Assembly (NCBI RefSeq): GCF_029203305.1
Contig: NC_089467.1
Location: forward strand, 372,001-436,000
Source: Yamadazyma tenuis
Lineage: Eukaryota > Ascomycota > Pichiomycetes > Serinales > Debaryomycetaceae
DNA length: 64,000 nucleotides
Reading direction: 5' to 3'
The translations under genes were made by a program, and so were the position numbers. The notes below the pieces were generated by a model, which was given only the letters and a program-made list of their open reading frames with translations, was not told where the DNA came from and made no database searches. This document shows positions 8,534 through 17,753 of this stretch, piece after piece. Each line of letters opens with the position of its first letter. Within the stretch, counting starts at the first letter, position 1.

Positions 8534-10813
8534 TTACTGTTGGGAAGGATGGCCGTGATTTGAACCAGGCCAGGCGTAAATTCCCGGGGACGAGCCTCTG
8601 GTACTCTTTTCTTCAAATAGTTCAAATTTGGTGGAGACAGTTTCTCCTACAGATGACAATTGGGCTGCTAGCTTCTGTTTTATGGTTTTGTCGATGTCTG
8701 AATCCAAGATACTCACCTTCAACTTGGCAGTTCTATCTCCAATGAGCTCATCCATACTTATGATAAGCCTCTCACCAAAATTCTTGTCAACGGGAAAATT
8801 ATCCGAAATCACCTGGCGTAGCGAAGAAAGTGTTCCAAGGTTGATGATAGACTTCTTGAACAGAGACGCCAAATCATCATCAACTTCAAGGCTGATTCGG
8901 TCTTCAACCAATAAAAGCGAAGCGTAGTAAAGCATTATGTGAACATGTACTGGAACATACTTCAAGTTCTCCTTGATGTCCTTGTCGTTGAGAACTAAAT
9001 TCAATACTGTTTGGGCTGCGGTGAATGCAATGTTAGCATTAATTGTCGATTCATCCTTGTGAACCAACTCTTCGTTGCTGATAAACTCCTCGTCATCGTC
9101 GGACGAGTCTTCCCAATCTTTCTCTTCCTCAACCGGGGATCTTGTGTTTGGTCTTGGAGGTTCAGGTCGTTTTGGTCCTTGCAGTAGTTGATCAAGCTTA
9201 GGAAACTCATTATCACTTCTTGGATTCTTGGCTTGTAATTGCCTGACCGCCGATGAATTAATGTGCATCTTTGCAAAGTTATAGTAGATCAAAGTAGATT
9301 TGGAGGACCAAACAGCACCGTTGTTCATGGGCGACAACAACACTGTCCATGATACCATCCACTTATCCAATTCCAAATTACTCTTGGAAGGAATACCAAG
9401 TGATGCGGGAGTGAGCAAATCCCATGCGTTCCCTGCAAACGCGCCGCTGAGGGCTTGGTTATATTCCACTTGTGAAACTATTCTCATATCCGTAAAAGTG
9501 GGCGATGGGGGTTGTTCTCGGTGCTCCTCTTTTGACTCTTCGGGTTCTGTTTCAGGTAACAAGTAAGCGTGATTTTCTCCACTAGATATAGTTTTGTCGT
9601 TGGGCATCAATAGACTGCGACTGTGCTGAAGACTGTACTCCCTAGAATTGACCAATGGTTGTCTGTTGTACGTCAAACTTTGTTGACCATCGAGAATATA
9701 AAGCAAATACCAAAGCTTGAGCCTATCTTTGGGATTTAAAGTTCCTGGAGCGTTTCTATGATGACTGTGGTCAGTTCGGTCTAAACCAACTTCTTTGGCC
9801 ATCTGAAGGGCCAAACCAGTAAACATTTGTGAGTCTGATAACCAAAAGCTGCAAAATATTAATGCAAGAATTGTATTAAAGGCATCAACTTCAGTGTTGG
9901 GACGGCCTTGGTATAGTAAGTCCCCACAAAGTTTATGTAGATGCTTCAGCAACATCAGGTGCCTCGAAGAAAGACTGGAGTTTGGATGGTGCATAGAAGA
10001 TATGGTACAAATGGCACAAATTAATATGGGCGATGTTTCCCACATGGTGTCAACCGAGAACTTGGCTATCTCGAATCCAAACAACTGAGGAGTGATATTC
10101 TTATCGAAAAAGTGAAACAAGTCCTTTGCCTCGTCCAAGGTGAGAATATCATTTCGAAAGTCGTTAAATACATCATCAGTTAATTTCCTCCGCTTGGATA
10201 CATTTTCGTTATCCAGACTCCGACTTGAATAGGTTGACTCACTACTTATCTGACGGCTCAAAGAGGAGTTCATGTTTGTGTCGTTTTCCAACTCGAGGTT
10301 ACTGTTCTGTTGAAGTTGGAACTGTTCTTGTTGTTGAACCAATAATCTTTGATTACTTCGTAAGACATCAACCAAATCGTTCAACTTGGTATCAAAGCTG
10401 TTCATTTTGTCTTCCATCTGATTCTTCCATTGGCTGTCATTACTGTGCTGGTCCTTGGGTGGTATTAGCGATACACCCCGTCGTATATGATGAGTCTTCT
10501 GTGCTTGAGGGAGCGGACCTGTGACAGGCCCAGACGTGGAGATAGGAGTTAAGGGCGGCAAGACCATTCCTGGCTGTGGGTGGTTGTTGTGGTGTTGTAC
10601 AGGTTGGTGGCGTGGAGGGTTCAAGCCATTGTAAAGAGTTGGTTCGGTGTTTATCACCGGTAATCGAAGATTAGGAAGCTTGGGAACAAAAGTACATCCA
10701 CTGGATTGGCCAGTTTTGACACATCGTTCACACGGCAAGACGTCCGTGTATATACACTTGACCTTGGACCGCTTGCAGTTGAAGCACGGCTTTGTTCGCT
10801 TCTCACGAGCCAT
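8534..10813 (-). CDS. Zn2Cys6 zinc-cluster transcription factor
   Basis: A 759-residue fungal transcription factor. The binuclear cluster is at the N-terminus: six cysteines at about 10, 13, 20, 28, 31 and 40 within a basic stretch (CFNCKRSKVKC). A linker rich in Pro, His and Gln with a glutamine coiled segment follows, then the fungal-specific middle homology region (DRLKLWYLLYILDGQQSL is typical) and an acidic segment (DSSDDDEEF) that may activate. The ATG at 10813 (MAREKRTKP) puts the cluster at the usual place. The gene is divergent from the CoA-binding protein with 91 bases between starts. The target pathway cannot be read from the sequence. Confidence 0.85.
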   Translation of the reverse strand: MAREKRTKPCFNCKRSKVKCIYTDVLPCERCVKTGQSSGCTFVPKLPNLRLPVINTEPTLYNGLNPPRHQPVQHHNNHPQPGMVLPPLTPISTSGPVTGPLPQAQKTHHIRRGVSLIPPKDQHSNDSQWKNQMEDKMNSFDTKLNDLVDVLRSNQRLLVQQQEQFQLQQNSNLELENDTNMNSSLSRQISSESTYSSRSLDNENVSKRRKLTDDVFNDFRNDILTLDEAKDLFHFFDKNITPQLFGFEIAKFSVDTMWETSPILICAICTISSMHHPNSSLSSRHLMLLKHLHKLCGDLLYQGRPNTEVDAFNTILALIFCSFWLSDSQMFTGLALQMAKEVGLDRTDHSHHRNAPGTLNPKDRLKLWYLLYILDGQQSLTYNRQPLVNSREYSLQHSRSLLMPNDKTISSGENHAYLLPETEPEESKEEHREQPPSPTFTDMRIVSQVEYNQALSGAFAGNAWDLLTPASLGIPSKSNLELDKWMVSWTVLLSPMNNGAVWSSKSTLIYYNFAKMHINSSAVRQLQAKNPRSDNEFPKLDQLLQGPKRPEPPRPNTRSPVEEEKDWEDSSDDDEEFISNEELVHKDESTINANIAFTAAQTVLNLVLNDKDIKENLKYVPVHVHIMLYYASLLLVEDRISLEVDDDLASLFKKSIINLGTLSSLRQVISDNFPVDKNFGERLIISMDELIGDRTAKLKVSILDSDIDKTIKQKLAAQLSSVGETVSTKFELFEEKSTRGSSPGIYAWPGSNHGHPSQQ

Positions 10814-10904
10814 AGTGTGTGGTCGCTCTAAAAAAAAGATTAATGTCAAAACCCGCGACATCGATTTGCTAGTTCCCCATATTTTCACAAGCAACGGGTC
10901 AGGA

Positions 10905-11393
10905 ATGTCAATGAAAACCAAAATCAAGCAGTTCTTTGGTGCTTCACGCCAGTATGCTGTTTCTGGAGCCCTGAATGACCCTAGTAAGTTTGGGTTCAAA
11001 ATCACTCGGTGGTATGTCTCGCACAATCTACCAGTCATTCCTGTCAATCCGAAAGCTCTGGAGATCTTAAATCAACTGGTTGTACACTCAATTCTGGAAA
11101 TTGTGGATGCTATTAAGTCCAAGACCGACATAGGCGAACATGCTTTATCCGGTGCAGATGGGTTAAGTATTTCGTTCTTGACACCTCCAAAAATCACCAC
11201 CTCCACTTTAAAGCAAATCGCCATTGTGGATGGATACAAAGGCATCATCAAAGGCTTGTGGTTCCAGCCTGGAAGTTACGACGCCGAAGTATTGGAGGTA
11301 GCACAACAAATCGGGTTGTTTGACACGGTGGTGTATGAAGACGAATGTATATTGGTAAGAGGTGAAGAGGGTTTATATAGTGCCAATTTATAG
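10905..11393 (+). CDS. CoA-binding-domain protein
   Basis: A 162-residue protein of the CoA_binding_2 (YccU-like) Rossmann family: an N-terminal FFGASRQ nucleotide-binding strand-loop, HNLPVIPVNPKA, and a C-terminal segment ending VVYEDECILV. Members resemble the CoA-binding domain of succinyl-CoA synthetase, but their function is not established. The start is the first of two close ATGs (MSMKTK). It diverges from the zinc-cluster gene and converges on ATG101 with 18 bases between stops. Confidence 0.75.
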   Translation: MSMKTKIKQFFGASRQYAVSGALNDPSKFGFKITRWYVSHNLPVIPVNPKALEILNQLVVHSILEIVDAIKSKTDIGEHALSGADGLSISFLTPPKITTSTLKQIAIVDGYKGIIKGLWFQPGSYDAEVLEVAQQIGLFDTVVYEDECILVRGEEGLYSANL

Positions 11394-11411
11394 GATGGTA
11401 AAGAAAAGAAC

Positions 11412-12130
11412 CTAAAGTATCTTCTTGATGTAGCTACCCCAACTCTCGTCTTCGGATGGTTTGCGTTCCAAAAGCTCTACGTTGATCACGTAGGGAAACG
11501 GGGCGCTTTCTAGCGACGTTATTGGAGGAATATGGTCTTTATGGCTGTCTGCAATATCGATGATTTTTAGTAGGTTGTCTTCAAAACTGGAGACAGAGGC
11601 CGCCACGTTGGGATCAAGATGGTGGTCTGCCTGATGAAGTTTCTTATCGGATGAAGATTCAGAAAGAACAGGTAAACACTTGATCTGAATGATCCAAGAC
11701 TCCCAGAGCTTAAGGTCAACTTCGTCATCTGACTTGCCCTGGCCAAACCAGCCAGTTTTCTTCTTGGATTTGGTGGTTGGAAGATCCAAGAATCGGACAG
11801 TAACCACCCCGTACTTGACTTCGGCATTCAAAGGGGAGATCAAATCGGTGTTGTTGAAGCTGAATCCCATCCTTATGAGCTGATCTATCTTCTCATCAAC
11901 TAGCGAATCCAAGTCAGGTAGGTCGCTGGCCACAGGATATGGCACGCCTAGGAATTCACACATGGCAGGAGTTATGGGGCCAAAAAGTCGATGGAAAAAT
12001 ATGGACCAGATGATGCCTATTGCATGTGTTAGTATAAGAGGTGGAATGTCATGATATTACAAGTTTGCGTACCTTTTAATGATTCTCTGACGACCGATCT
12101 CTCGGCCACGAGACTCAATGTGTACTCCAT
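11412..12130 (-). CDS. ATG101: Autophagy HORMA protein Atg101, two exons
   Basis: Atg101 is a HORMA-domain partner of Atg13 in the Atg1/ULK autophagy-initiation complex. The spliced product has 220 residues, close to the human protein (about 218). Exon 1 is 12073-12130, the intron is 12017-12072 (56 bases; donor GTACGC, branch TACTAAC at 12028-12034, acceptor TAG) and exon 2 is 11412-12016. Family marks: a HR-LFG segment after the intron, a WFGQGK loop followed by LKLWESWIIQIKCLP (the conserved W-x2-W region), then HIPPITS and PFPYVINVEL near the C-terminus. S. cerevisiae lacks Atg101 and uses Atg29/Atg31. The gene lies 151 bases downstream of PTH1 on the same strand. Confidence 0.82.
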
Positions 12131-12281
12131 GAGTTAGGGTTGTGGAGTTTAGACCGTCAAGTTTGCTCCGATGCAAATCTAAACTAGTTGGTAATATAGA
12201 TCGAAAGGATAAATTTGAATGTGCCTTATCGCACGCTATTATGCGCGGTTGGGTGTATGTTGGTATATTTACAAGAGCTAT

Positions 12282-13103
12282 TTACAGAGACGCGGTGGAG
12301 GCGGCACTTTCCACAACCTCGGAGATAGAGTCTTTCTTGGTGTTCTGTCGAGGCCGAGGCTGGCGCTGGCGCTTCTCAGGCGCTTTGGAAACCTCGAAAA
12401 TGTGTTCTCCCTTGGTCATCTGCTCTAATACTTGGACAATCTGTGGCATCACATCGTACTCTAACACCTCGACTTCAGGGCGCTTGAACTTCGCCAACAC
12501 GAAGTCTGCCACATACTTATTTGGTGGCTTCCCAACCCCCACGGCGATTTTCGTGTAATTTTGTCCCATGATCTTATCGATAGACCTCAACCCATTATGT
12601 CCCCTAGGACTACTTCCCTGTTTTCTGATCTGGATCTTTCCTAGAGGAAGCAGAATCTCATCGTGTACCACCACCAACGCCGGGGAGAATTGGCGGCTCT
12701 GTATGCGTCGAACTTCACTCCAGTTGGCGTGAATCGGCTCTCCTTGGAGATTCATATATGTTTCATTAGACTTGAAGAGAAGCACATTTGATGATACCGA
12801 GTCCTGGGAAACACTATACGGGCCTCTCGATATGTTTCTGTGTTTCTGGAACCGGCTGAAGTTCTTCCAGTGGTTCTGGACAAGCTGTTCAAGAACCCAA
12901 TGACCAACGCTATGTCGAGACCCCGAGTAGTCAGGTTCCGGGTTCCCTATGGATGCCACCATTAGAAACGGAGGCTTCGTGTCATCTGGTTTGATGGTGC
13001 TCAAGGCTCGGGTAGAAGACCGAGATAGGTGGTTGTTGAGGATATACCGTGTAGCGTAACGAAGAATTTGCATAGGAACATAAACCAAACGAAGCCAATT
13101 CAT
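12282..13103 (-). CDS. PTH1: Peptidyl-tRNA hydrolase, mitochondrial type
   Basis: Cleaves peptidyl-tRNA released from stalled ribosomes. The 273-residue protein starts with about 45 basic, hydroxylated residues that look like a mitochondrial presequence. The bacterial-type Pth core follows: IGNPEPDYSGSRHSVGHW (the conserved Asn and catalytic His), FKSNETYMNLQG, VVHDEILLPLG and SPRGHNGLRSI. The C-terminal tail is basic and low in complexity. The ATG at 13103 is only 32 bases below the stop of the upstream coiled-coil gene, so the two are tightly packed in tandem. Confidence 0.93.
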   Translation of the reverse strand: MNWLRLVYVPMQILRYATRYILNNHLSRSSTRALSTIKPDDTKPPFLMVASIGNPEPDYSGSRHSVGHWVLEQLVQNHWKNFSRFQKHRNISRGPYSVSQDSVSSNVLLFKSNETYMNLQGEPIHANWSEVRRIQSRQFSPALVVVHDEILLPLGKIQIRKQGSSPRGHNGLRSIDKIMGQNYTKIAVGVGKPPNKYVADFVLAKFKRPEVEVLEYDVMPQIVQVLEQMTKGEHIFEVSKAPEKRQRQPRPRQNTKKDSISEVVESAASTASL

Positions 13104-13135
13104 AAAGCGCGAAAAGAGATGCCCAAAATGTATAT

Positions 13136-13864
13136 TTAACTGGACTTGTTCTTATCAATTAAGTCATCAATCTGAACAATGGCAGCATTCATGGATTCCT
13201 TGGTGGCCCTATAGTGTTCAAGCACGTTGCGGAACCGGTTATGGTCTTTTACAATTTGGGCAGACACCCGCTCCTTTTGGTGCTTGAGTTTCTGGATCTC
13301 GATTCCTGCAACTTCTTGGACCCAGATGTTTCTTTTCTAGTAAAATGTTAGTTGTGACCACCGCCAGGGAGATTGTAGTATACGTGCCTCATCAAGCTCA
13401 TCGATCTGAGCGGCCAATTTGGCCGATTCAGTGGCGAAGTCTGAAATGGCATAGTCACATGCCCTTTCAAAGGTACCAAAACAGAACCGCTCTAAATCTT
13501 CGTTGTAGGGTCTTTCTGGTAAATACCTAATAATTTCTTCAACTTCACTTTTTAAGTCCTGGAATGGCTTGGACCCCAAAACTTCGGCTGGACCGGGAAG
13601 CTGGATGCCCTTAGACTTCAAGTATGTCTCCAGCTCATCTGTGGACTGAAGTCCGTACCAGGTTTTCTTCCTTCTCTTCTGTTTCTTAGTACATGGACTG
13701 GATGCGGAGGGCATCGACGATACTCCATCCGAGTCGGGGCATGAAGGGTGCTCTGTCTCCCCAAAACGATCAGAAACAGTTTCCTTCTTGGGGTTGACTA
13801 CATTAAATTGGGGCGAAGAAGAGCAATCCATGTTCTTCTTGGGTGAAATTACGGAAACTGACAT
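13136..13864 (-). CDS. Coiled-coil protein with a probable GC-AG intron
   Basis: Exon 1 is 13388-13864 and exon 2 is 13136-13336, joined across a 51-base intron at 13337-13387. The donor reads AG|GCACGT (GC instead of GT), the branch site AACTAAC and the acceptor CTAG. Without splicing, the frame stops after 16 odd residues. A GT donor three bases further on would put exon 2 in the wrong frame. The spliced protein has 225 residues: a Ser/Pro-rich basic N-terminus with a nuclear-localisation-like KKQKRRKK near residue 60, then a long amphipathic C-terminal coiled coil. Function unknown; a chromatin or kinetochore subunit is only a guess. The tandem partner PTH1 follows after 32 bases. Confidence 0.7.
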
Positions 13865-13991
13865 GGGTGGTGAGTTTGTGGTTGCAAAAAAAAGACTTTA
13901 TAATTATCGCGAAAAATATAAATAAGGGTGTTTGCTCTATCAACATATACGCATATAAACACAATCATACAAGACATCACAACTGGGTGTT

Positions 13992-16133
13992 TTATTGGAC
14001 GGAGACAGAAGCTTCAGCCTGGGCTGCGGCATCCCTACCTAACTGGGCCAAGTTTTTGTGGGAATTTTCATACTTTATGTGTTGAGCATTGGAGACTCTC
14101 TTCAATTCCTGTAATCTGTCTCTCAAGGTGGACACGTCTCTCAAGCTCTTCTCCAACTTCAACCTTTCTTCTTCGATCTTCAATCTCTTTTCCGCATCCA
14201 ACTCACCAAAGAAGTATCCTCCCTTACCGTCAAACTTCAAGAGATAGTTGTGGAAATGCCATAAAGCTGGTCTGTGTGCAACCGATAACAATGAAATTCC
14301 CATTTCTTGGGCATGCTGATACATGAACTGCTCCATTGTTGGAGACACTGCCGAAGTACATTCATCCAAAACAGCAAACTTGGGCTGGTGGTAGAATAAT
14401 CTGGCCATGGCCAATCTCTGTTGGGCACCCACCGATAATTCCTCACCCCAGTTTCTTACTTCATCCCATGGTCTATCTCCTACCAACAAATCATCCAACT
14501 TCAACATCTTGAAGATTTCATACAACTCCTTGTCGGTTTTGCCATGCTTATTTTTCTTATATTGCTCAAATGTGTGAGGATAAATCACCTGTTCTCTCAA
14601 GTTACCTCTGCACAAATAGGCTCTTTGAGGCAAGTAAAACATATTCTCAGTCTCGGGAATCGTGATCTGACCCTCTTTGCATGGCCATAATCCTCCCAAC
14701 ATTCTGAACAACGAAGATTTTCCAGAACCATTGGGTCCAGCAATTAACAAGTGTTGGCCGTGTTTAATGCTAAAATCCAATTTTTCAATCAACGTCACAT
14801 CAGCAGGCGTCACCAATCTTACATTCTCAAAGGTGATCTCATCCCCGTACCTAACATTGTCGCTCTTTTCATTTTTCCTCTCAGCTATTTTGTCTTGTTT
14901 AATTTGATGTAATGCATCCTGGAACTCACTGACTCTTGAGGCATGTCCTACCACTTGTAATATGTATCTTCTGGCATAAATCAATCTGTCCAAGGAATCA
15001 GACGCACTCATCAACAATCTTCTGTTGGTAATGAAATCACCCGAAGCCGAAAGGTCGGGTTCTTTTCCCAAATACTTGTTGATGAATACAGGGGCTGAAC
15101 ATAACACCAAACCAGCAGCACCCCAGAAGTATTTGACGATAAAAGTTTGGGCGATTTCGTGAATGGCTTTCTTCCATTGTTCCATTTTGAGGAACCTTTC
15201 CAACTGGTAGTAACAGTAATCAAGGTAATCCAACTCACGATTATGACCCCTCAAGAAAGCGATTTCTTCACTGTTGGTCACCACCTTGGAATGGGCAGAT
15301 CTTAATTGACCCTCCAAGTTGGCTCTTTCGGATGCCAACTTGGCGAAAGGAGGTGAAAAGAATCTCAAAATAATCGTAGAGAAATGAGCAATTAACCCCA
15401 AGGCTAAGGTTCCTTCTCCACTTCCCACACCACTCTTGGATAATTCTTTAGCGCATAACAACAAGTCCAAGGTGGGCTTCAACAACTGTCCTGGTAAGGA
15501 TGACAAGGCACTTGCCAATCTGTTGATATCAGTGGAAGTCCTCTGGTCGGGATCCTTGATTTTACTATCGTTCAACTGGATCAACGAATAGTAGTTTGCA
15601 TCCAAGTTATCCGGTAAGTAGTCTTCAACAATGCTATTGGTCATGTTGATTCTTAAATTTTTTCTCAAGTTACTCTTTGTCCAGTTCAACATAGCGTTAA
15701 CAATAGAGGCTGGGATCCCCAAGAACATCCAAAACGCCAAAAGCTGACCAAATTTCTTCAACTTCTTGGACACCAAAGCACCCACTAGTTTACCATCTAA
15801 GCTGGCTACCTTGATGGTCAAAAAGGCTCTGATTACCAATAATATTATATGGGAAATCAAGAATCCCACAGCAGCGTTGGTATAATGAGGAATAGCTGCG
15901 TCAAATATCCGTTTGGTAGACTCTTTCGAAAGCTTTTTACGTTTCTTGGGTAATTCGGTGGAACTCTCCACATCCTTGGGCTTTTTGTCGCTTGACTGGG
16001 AAGTTCCAGTGGCTCCTGAGAACGCTGTGGTGATCAAGATGATATAAGAAGCATTAAGAAATAAGCTTCTGTTGCTTTTGTAAACATTCAAGAGTGACAC
16101 CCCTAGCGTGTTGGTACTCCTGGGGCTACTCAT
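13992..16133 (-). CDS. Peroxisomal ABC half-transporter (ALD/Pxa family)
   Basis: A 713-residue ABCD-type half-transporter that imports very-long-chain acyl-CoA into peroxisomes as a Pxa1/Pxa2 dimer. The N-terminal half has several membrane segments and the EAA-like loop characteristic of the family (NSEEIAFLRG). The nucleotide-binding domain has Walker A GPNGSGKSS, a signature in the segment LSVGAQQRLAMARL, Walker B FAVLDE and the H-loop SVAHR. The tail is a charged coiled coil. I cannot decide between PXA1 and PXA2 from the sequence alone. The promoter has an ATCACGTG box at 16186-16193, 53 bases before the ATG. Confidence 0.88.
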   Translation of the reverse strand: MSSPRSTNTLGVSLLNVYKSNRSLFLNASYIILITTAFSGATGTSQSSDKKPKDVESSTELPKKRKKLSKESTKRIFDAAIPHYTNAAVGFLISHIILLVIRAFLTIKVASLDGKLVGALVSKKLKKFGQLLAFWMFLGIPASIVNAMLNWTKSNLRKNLRINMTNSIVEDYLPDNLDANYYSLIQLNDSKIKDPDQRTSTDINRLASALSSLPGQLLKPTLDLLLCAKELSKSGVGSGEGTLALGLIAHFSTIILRFFSPPFAKLASERANLEGQLRSAHSKVVTNSEEIAFLRGHNRELDYLDYCYYQLERFLKMEQWKKAIHEIAQTFIVKYFWGAAGLVLCSAPVFINKYLGKEPDLSASGDFITNRRLLMSASDSLDRLIYARRYILQVVGHASRVSEFQDALHQIKQDKIAERKNEKSDNVRYGDEITFENVRLVTPADVTLIEKLDFSIKHGQHLLIAGPNGSGKSSLFRMLGGLWPCKEGQITIPETENMFYLPQRAYLCRGNLREQVIYPHTFEQYKKNKHGKTDKELYEIFKMLKLDDLLVGDRPWDEVRNWGEELSVGAQQRLAMARLFYHQPKFAVLDECTSAVSPTMEQFMYQHAQEMGISLLSVAHRPALWHFHNYLLKFDGKGGYFFGELDAEKRLKIEEERLKLEKSLRDVSTLRDRLQELKRVSNAQHIKYENSHKNLAQLGRDAAAQAEASVSVQ

Positions 16134-16566
16134 GGTACAGACTGTGAAAACCCGGTGGTATAAGTAGTTCTATACAGACAGTTAAATCACGTGGGGTCAA
16201 CTGTTGTTTGTGTGGGGGACTTGACTGTGAAAAAGACTTTGGAAAATCTAATAAATTGCCCTTGAACCTGGTGACAAGAATGAAATAAAATGTGGAGAAT
16301 GCGCTGCAAGGTCCGAGGCTTCAGGTAGCTTGTGGGCTGTGCACGACTCTGCTTGAAATAGCCTACAAAACATCAATACCTCTGCTTGGGATAGGCTACA
16401 AAAGATGAATGTCTAGCCTTTACCAAGAAGAAATACTTCTATACACTGGTAGTATGATGGTCATTATATATTCATGGGTCTATAAAAGTAATGGTCAAGG
16501 AGAGTTGTTTCAGAGAGAGAATGGGTGACAGTAAAAATATACTGACATATCAATTCAAGTGCTATG
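16134..16566. other. Intergenic region with E-box and 33-bp tandem duplication
   Basis: Promoter of the ABC-transporter gene plus the 3' side of the next gene. It holds CACGTG at 16188-16193 and a diverged 33-base tandem duplication at 16347-16412. No RNA gene was recognised. Confidence 0.55.
16347..16412. repeat. Diverged 33-bp tandem duplication
   Basis: Two adjacent 33-base copies beginning CTCTGCTTG with a shared TACAAAA core (16347-16379 and 16380-16412). They differ at about seven positions, so the duplication is not recent. Confidence 0.6.
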
Positions 16567-16965
16567 TCACTGCTCCTTTAGTAACTGGGTGAAGGTCTCC
16601 TGAGAGGACTCTAGCTGGTTCCGTAGCTGTTTGACTCTCTCAGCATAAATCTTGTTGGCCAACTCGGTGGTATTTGAACAATCATCATTCTGGTCAAGGA
16701 GGTTCTGGTACAAGGTCTGAAGCTGGCTCTGTGTCCACGGTGCATCGATATCCAATCCTTTCAATGTTGAGAGTTTGGTGCTTTTGTGTTTAAACCATTG
16801 GGTTGCAATGTCATTTACAATGTCACTATTCAGTTTATCAACTATGTTATCAGGTTCGATCAAGCCGTTTGAATGAAGAAGCTGGAGGAATAGAAGAATA
16901 TCTCTGTGGTTGTATTTGGCCGGATCCGTCACCGAAACCGCTCTGCTTTCACTGCGATCTACCAT
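16567..16965 (-). CDS. Small helical hypothetical protein
   Basis: A 132-residue soluble protein that I do not recognise. The N-terminal third includes YNHRDILLFLQLLHSNGLI, the middle has a Trp-containing helix (DIATQWFKHK) and the last 35 residues form a charged coiled coil rich in Gln and Glu. It lies in tandem downstream of SMD2, 267 bases away. The length and coiled-coil end would fit a small subunit of a larger complex, which is inference. Confidence 0.65.
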   Translation of the reverse strand: MVDRSESRAVSVTDPAKYNHRDILLFLQLLHSNGLIEPDNIVDKLNSDIVNDIATQWFKHKSTKLSTLKGLDIDAPWTQSQLQTLYQNLLDQNDDCSNTTELANKIYAERVKQLRNQLESSQETFTQLLKEQ

Positions 16966-17232
16966 TGGAGTGTATTGATATGGGATTTGATGGTAGAAAA
17001 ATATTATTGAGGTGAGAATTTGGCCCAGTAGAGATAATTACTGGCAAAAAGTCATAACAAACAGTTTTTGAAGAAAAATGTGTTCCTCATCACTCTCCTA
17101 TGTTCTGTTTTGTATTGAGAACGTCTGGTAACATCTTGCTGCTAGAGACCGTGCGTGTGCTATTTTTCCTATATAATACAAACCTAGACATTCAATATGT
17201 ATACACCAATATGCCATTTGGGACGTGTGGAT

Positions 17233-17646
17233 CTATGCTTTCACAACCACTATCACAGAGTCACCTCTTAGGAACAACTTCGATACAAATCTTTCCTTCT
17301 GGTTGACCTTTATCACTTTTCCTTTATTGTTCTTCACTGGTTCCGTCCACAACTCTTTGACGTTTTCCAAAATCAAGTTACAATGCCTGTCAAATGCCTT
17401 CACCTTGGCAACAAGCTTATGGTTGTTACGACATGAAATCACCACCGGGGTGTTGTTGGCGACCGCCTCTTTTAATAGGGACATTGGCCCATGATTGAAT
17501 TCGAACTCTTCAAGCCTCTCGAGCTCTTGTTGATTTAAATCTGATTTTGGAACCCCTACCAAATCACTAAAAGTCTTGTTAGTATGTTTGATCCTCAGAT
17601 GTTTATCATCTCCGGAGAGAAACTTTGGTTTGGTGACATACGCCAT
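17233..17646 (-). CDS. SMD2: Sm core protein SmD2, two exons
   Basis: Core Sm-ring subunit of the spliceosomal snRNPs. Exon 1 is only ATGGC (17642-17646), the intron is 17567-17641 (75 bases; donor GTATGT, branch TACTAAC at 17578-17584, acceptor TTTTAG) and exon 2 is 17233-17566. The spliced protein has 112 residues, near the 110 of S. cerevisiae. It carries the N-terminal [18 protein letters not shown] helix and the Sm1 and Sm2 motifs ([25 protein letters not shown]). The intron length is a multiple of three and it has no in-frame stop, so the unspliced message would encode a 137-residue form with a 25-residue insertion after the second residue. Confidence 0.92.
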   Translation of the reverse strand: MAYVTKPKFLSGDDKHLRIKHTNKTFSDLVGVPKSDLNQQELERLEEFEFNHGPMSLLKEAVANNTPVVISCRNNHKLVAKVKAFDRHCNLILENVKELWTEPVKNNKGKVIKVNQKERFVSKLFLRGDSVIVVVKA

Positions 17647-17753
17647 ATTATATGTATTCTATTGTTGGGTCTATGGTGTCGATGAGGTTTTTGTTTTGTC
17701 CAATGTCGCGACCATCTGCTGTGAGATTGTCTATTATACAGAAATGATAGAAA

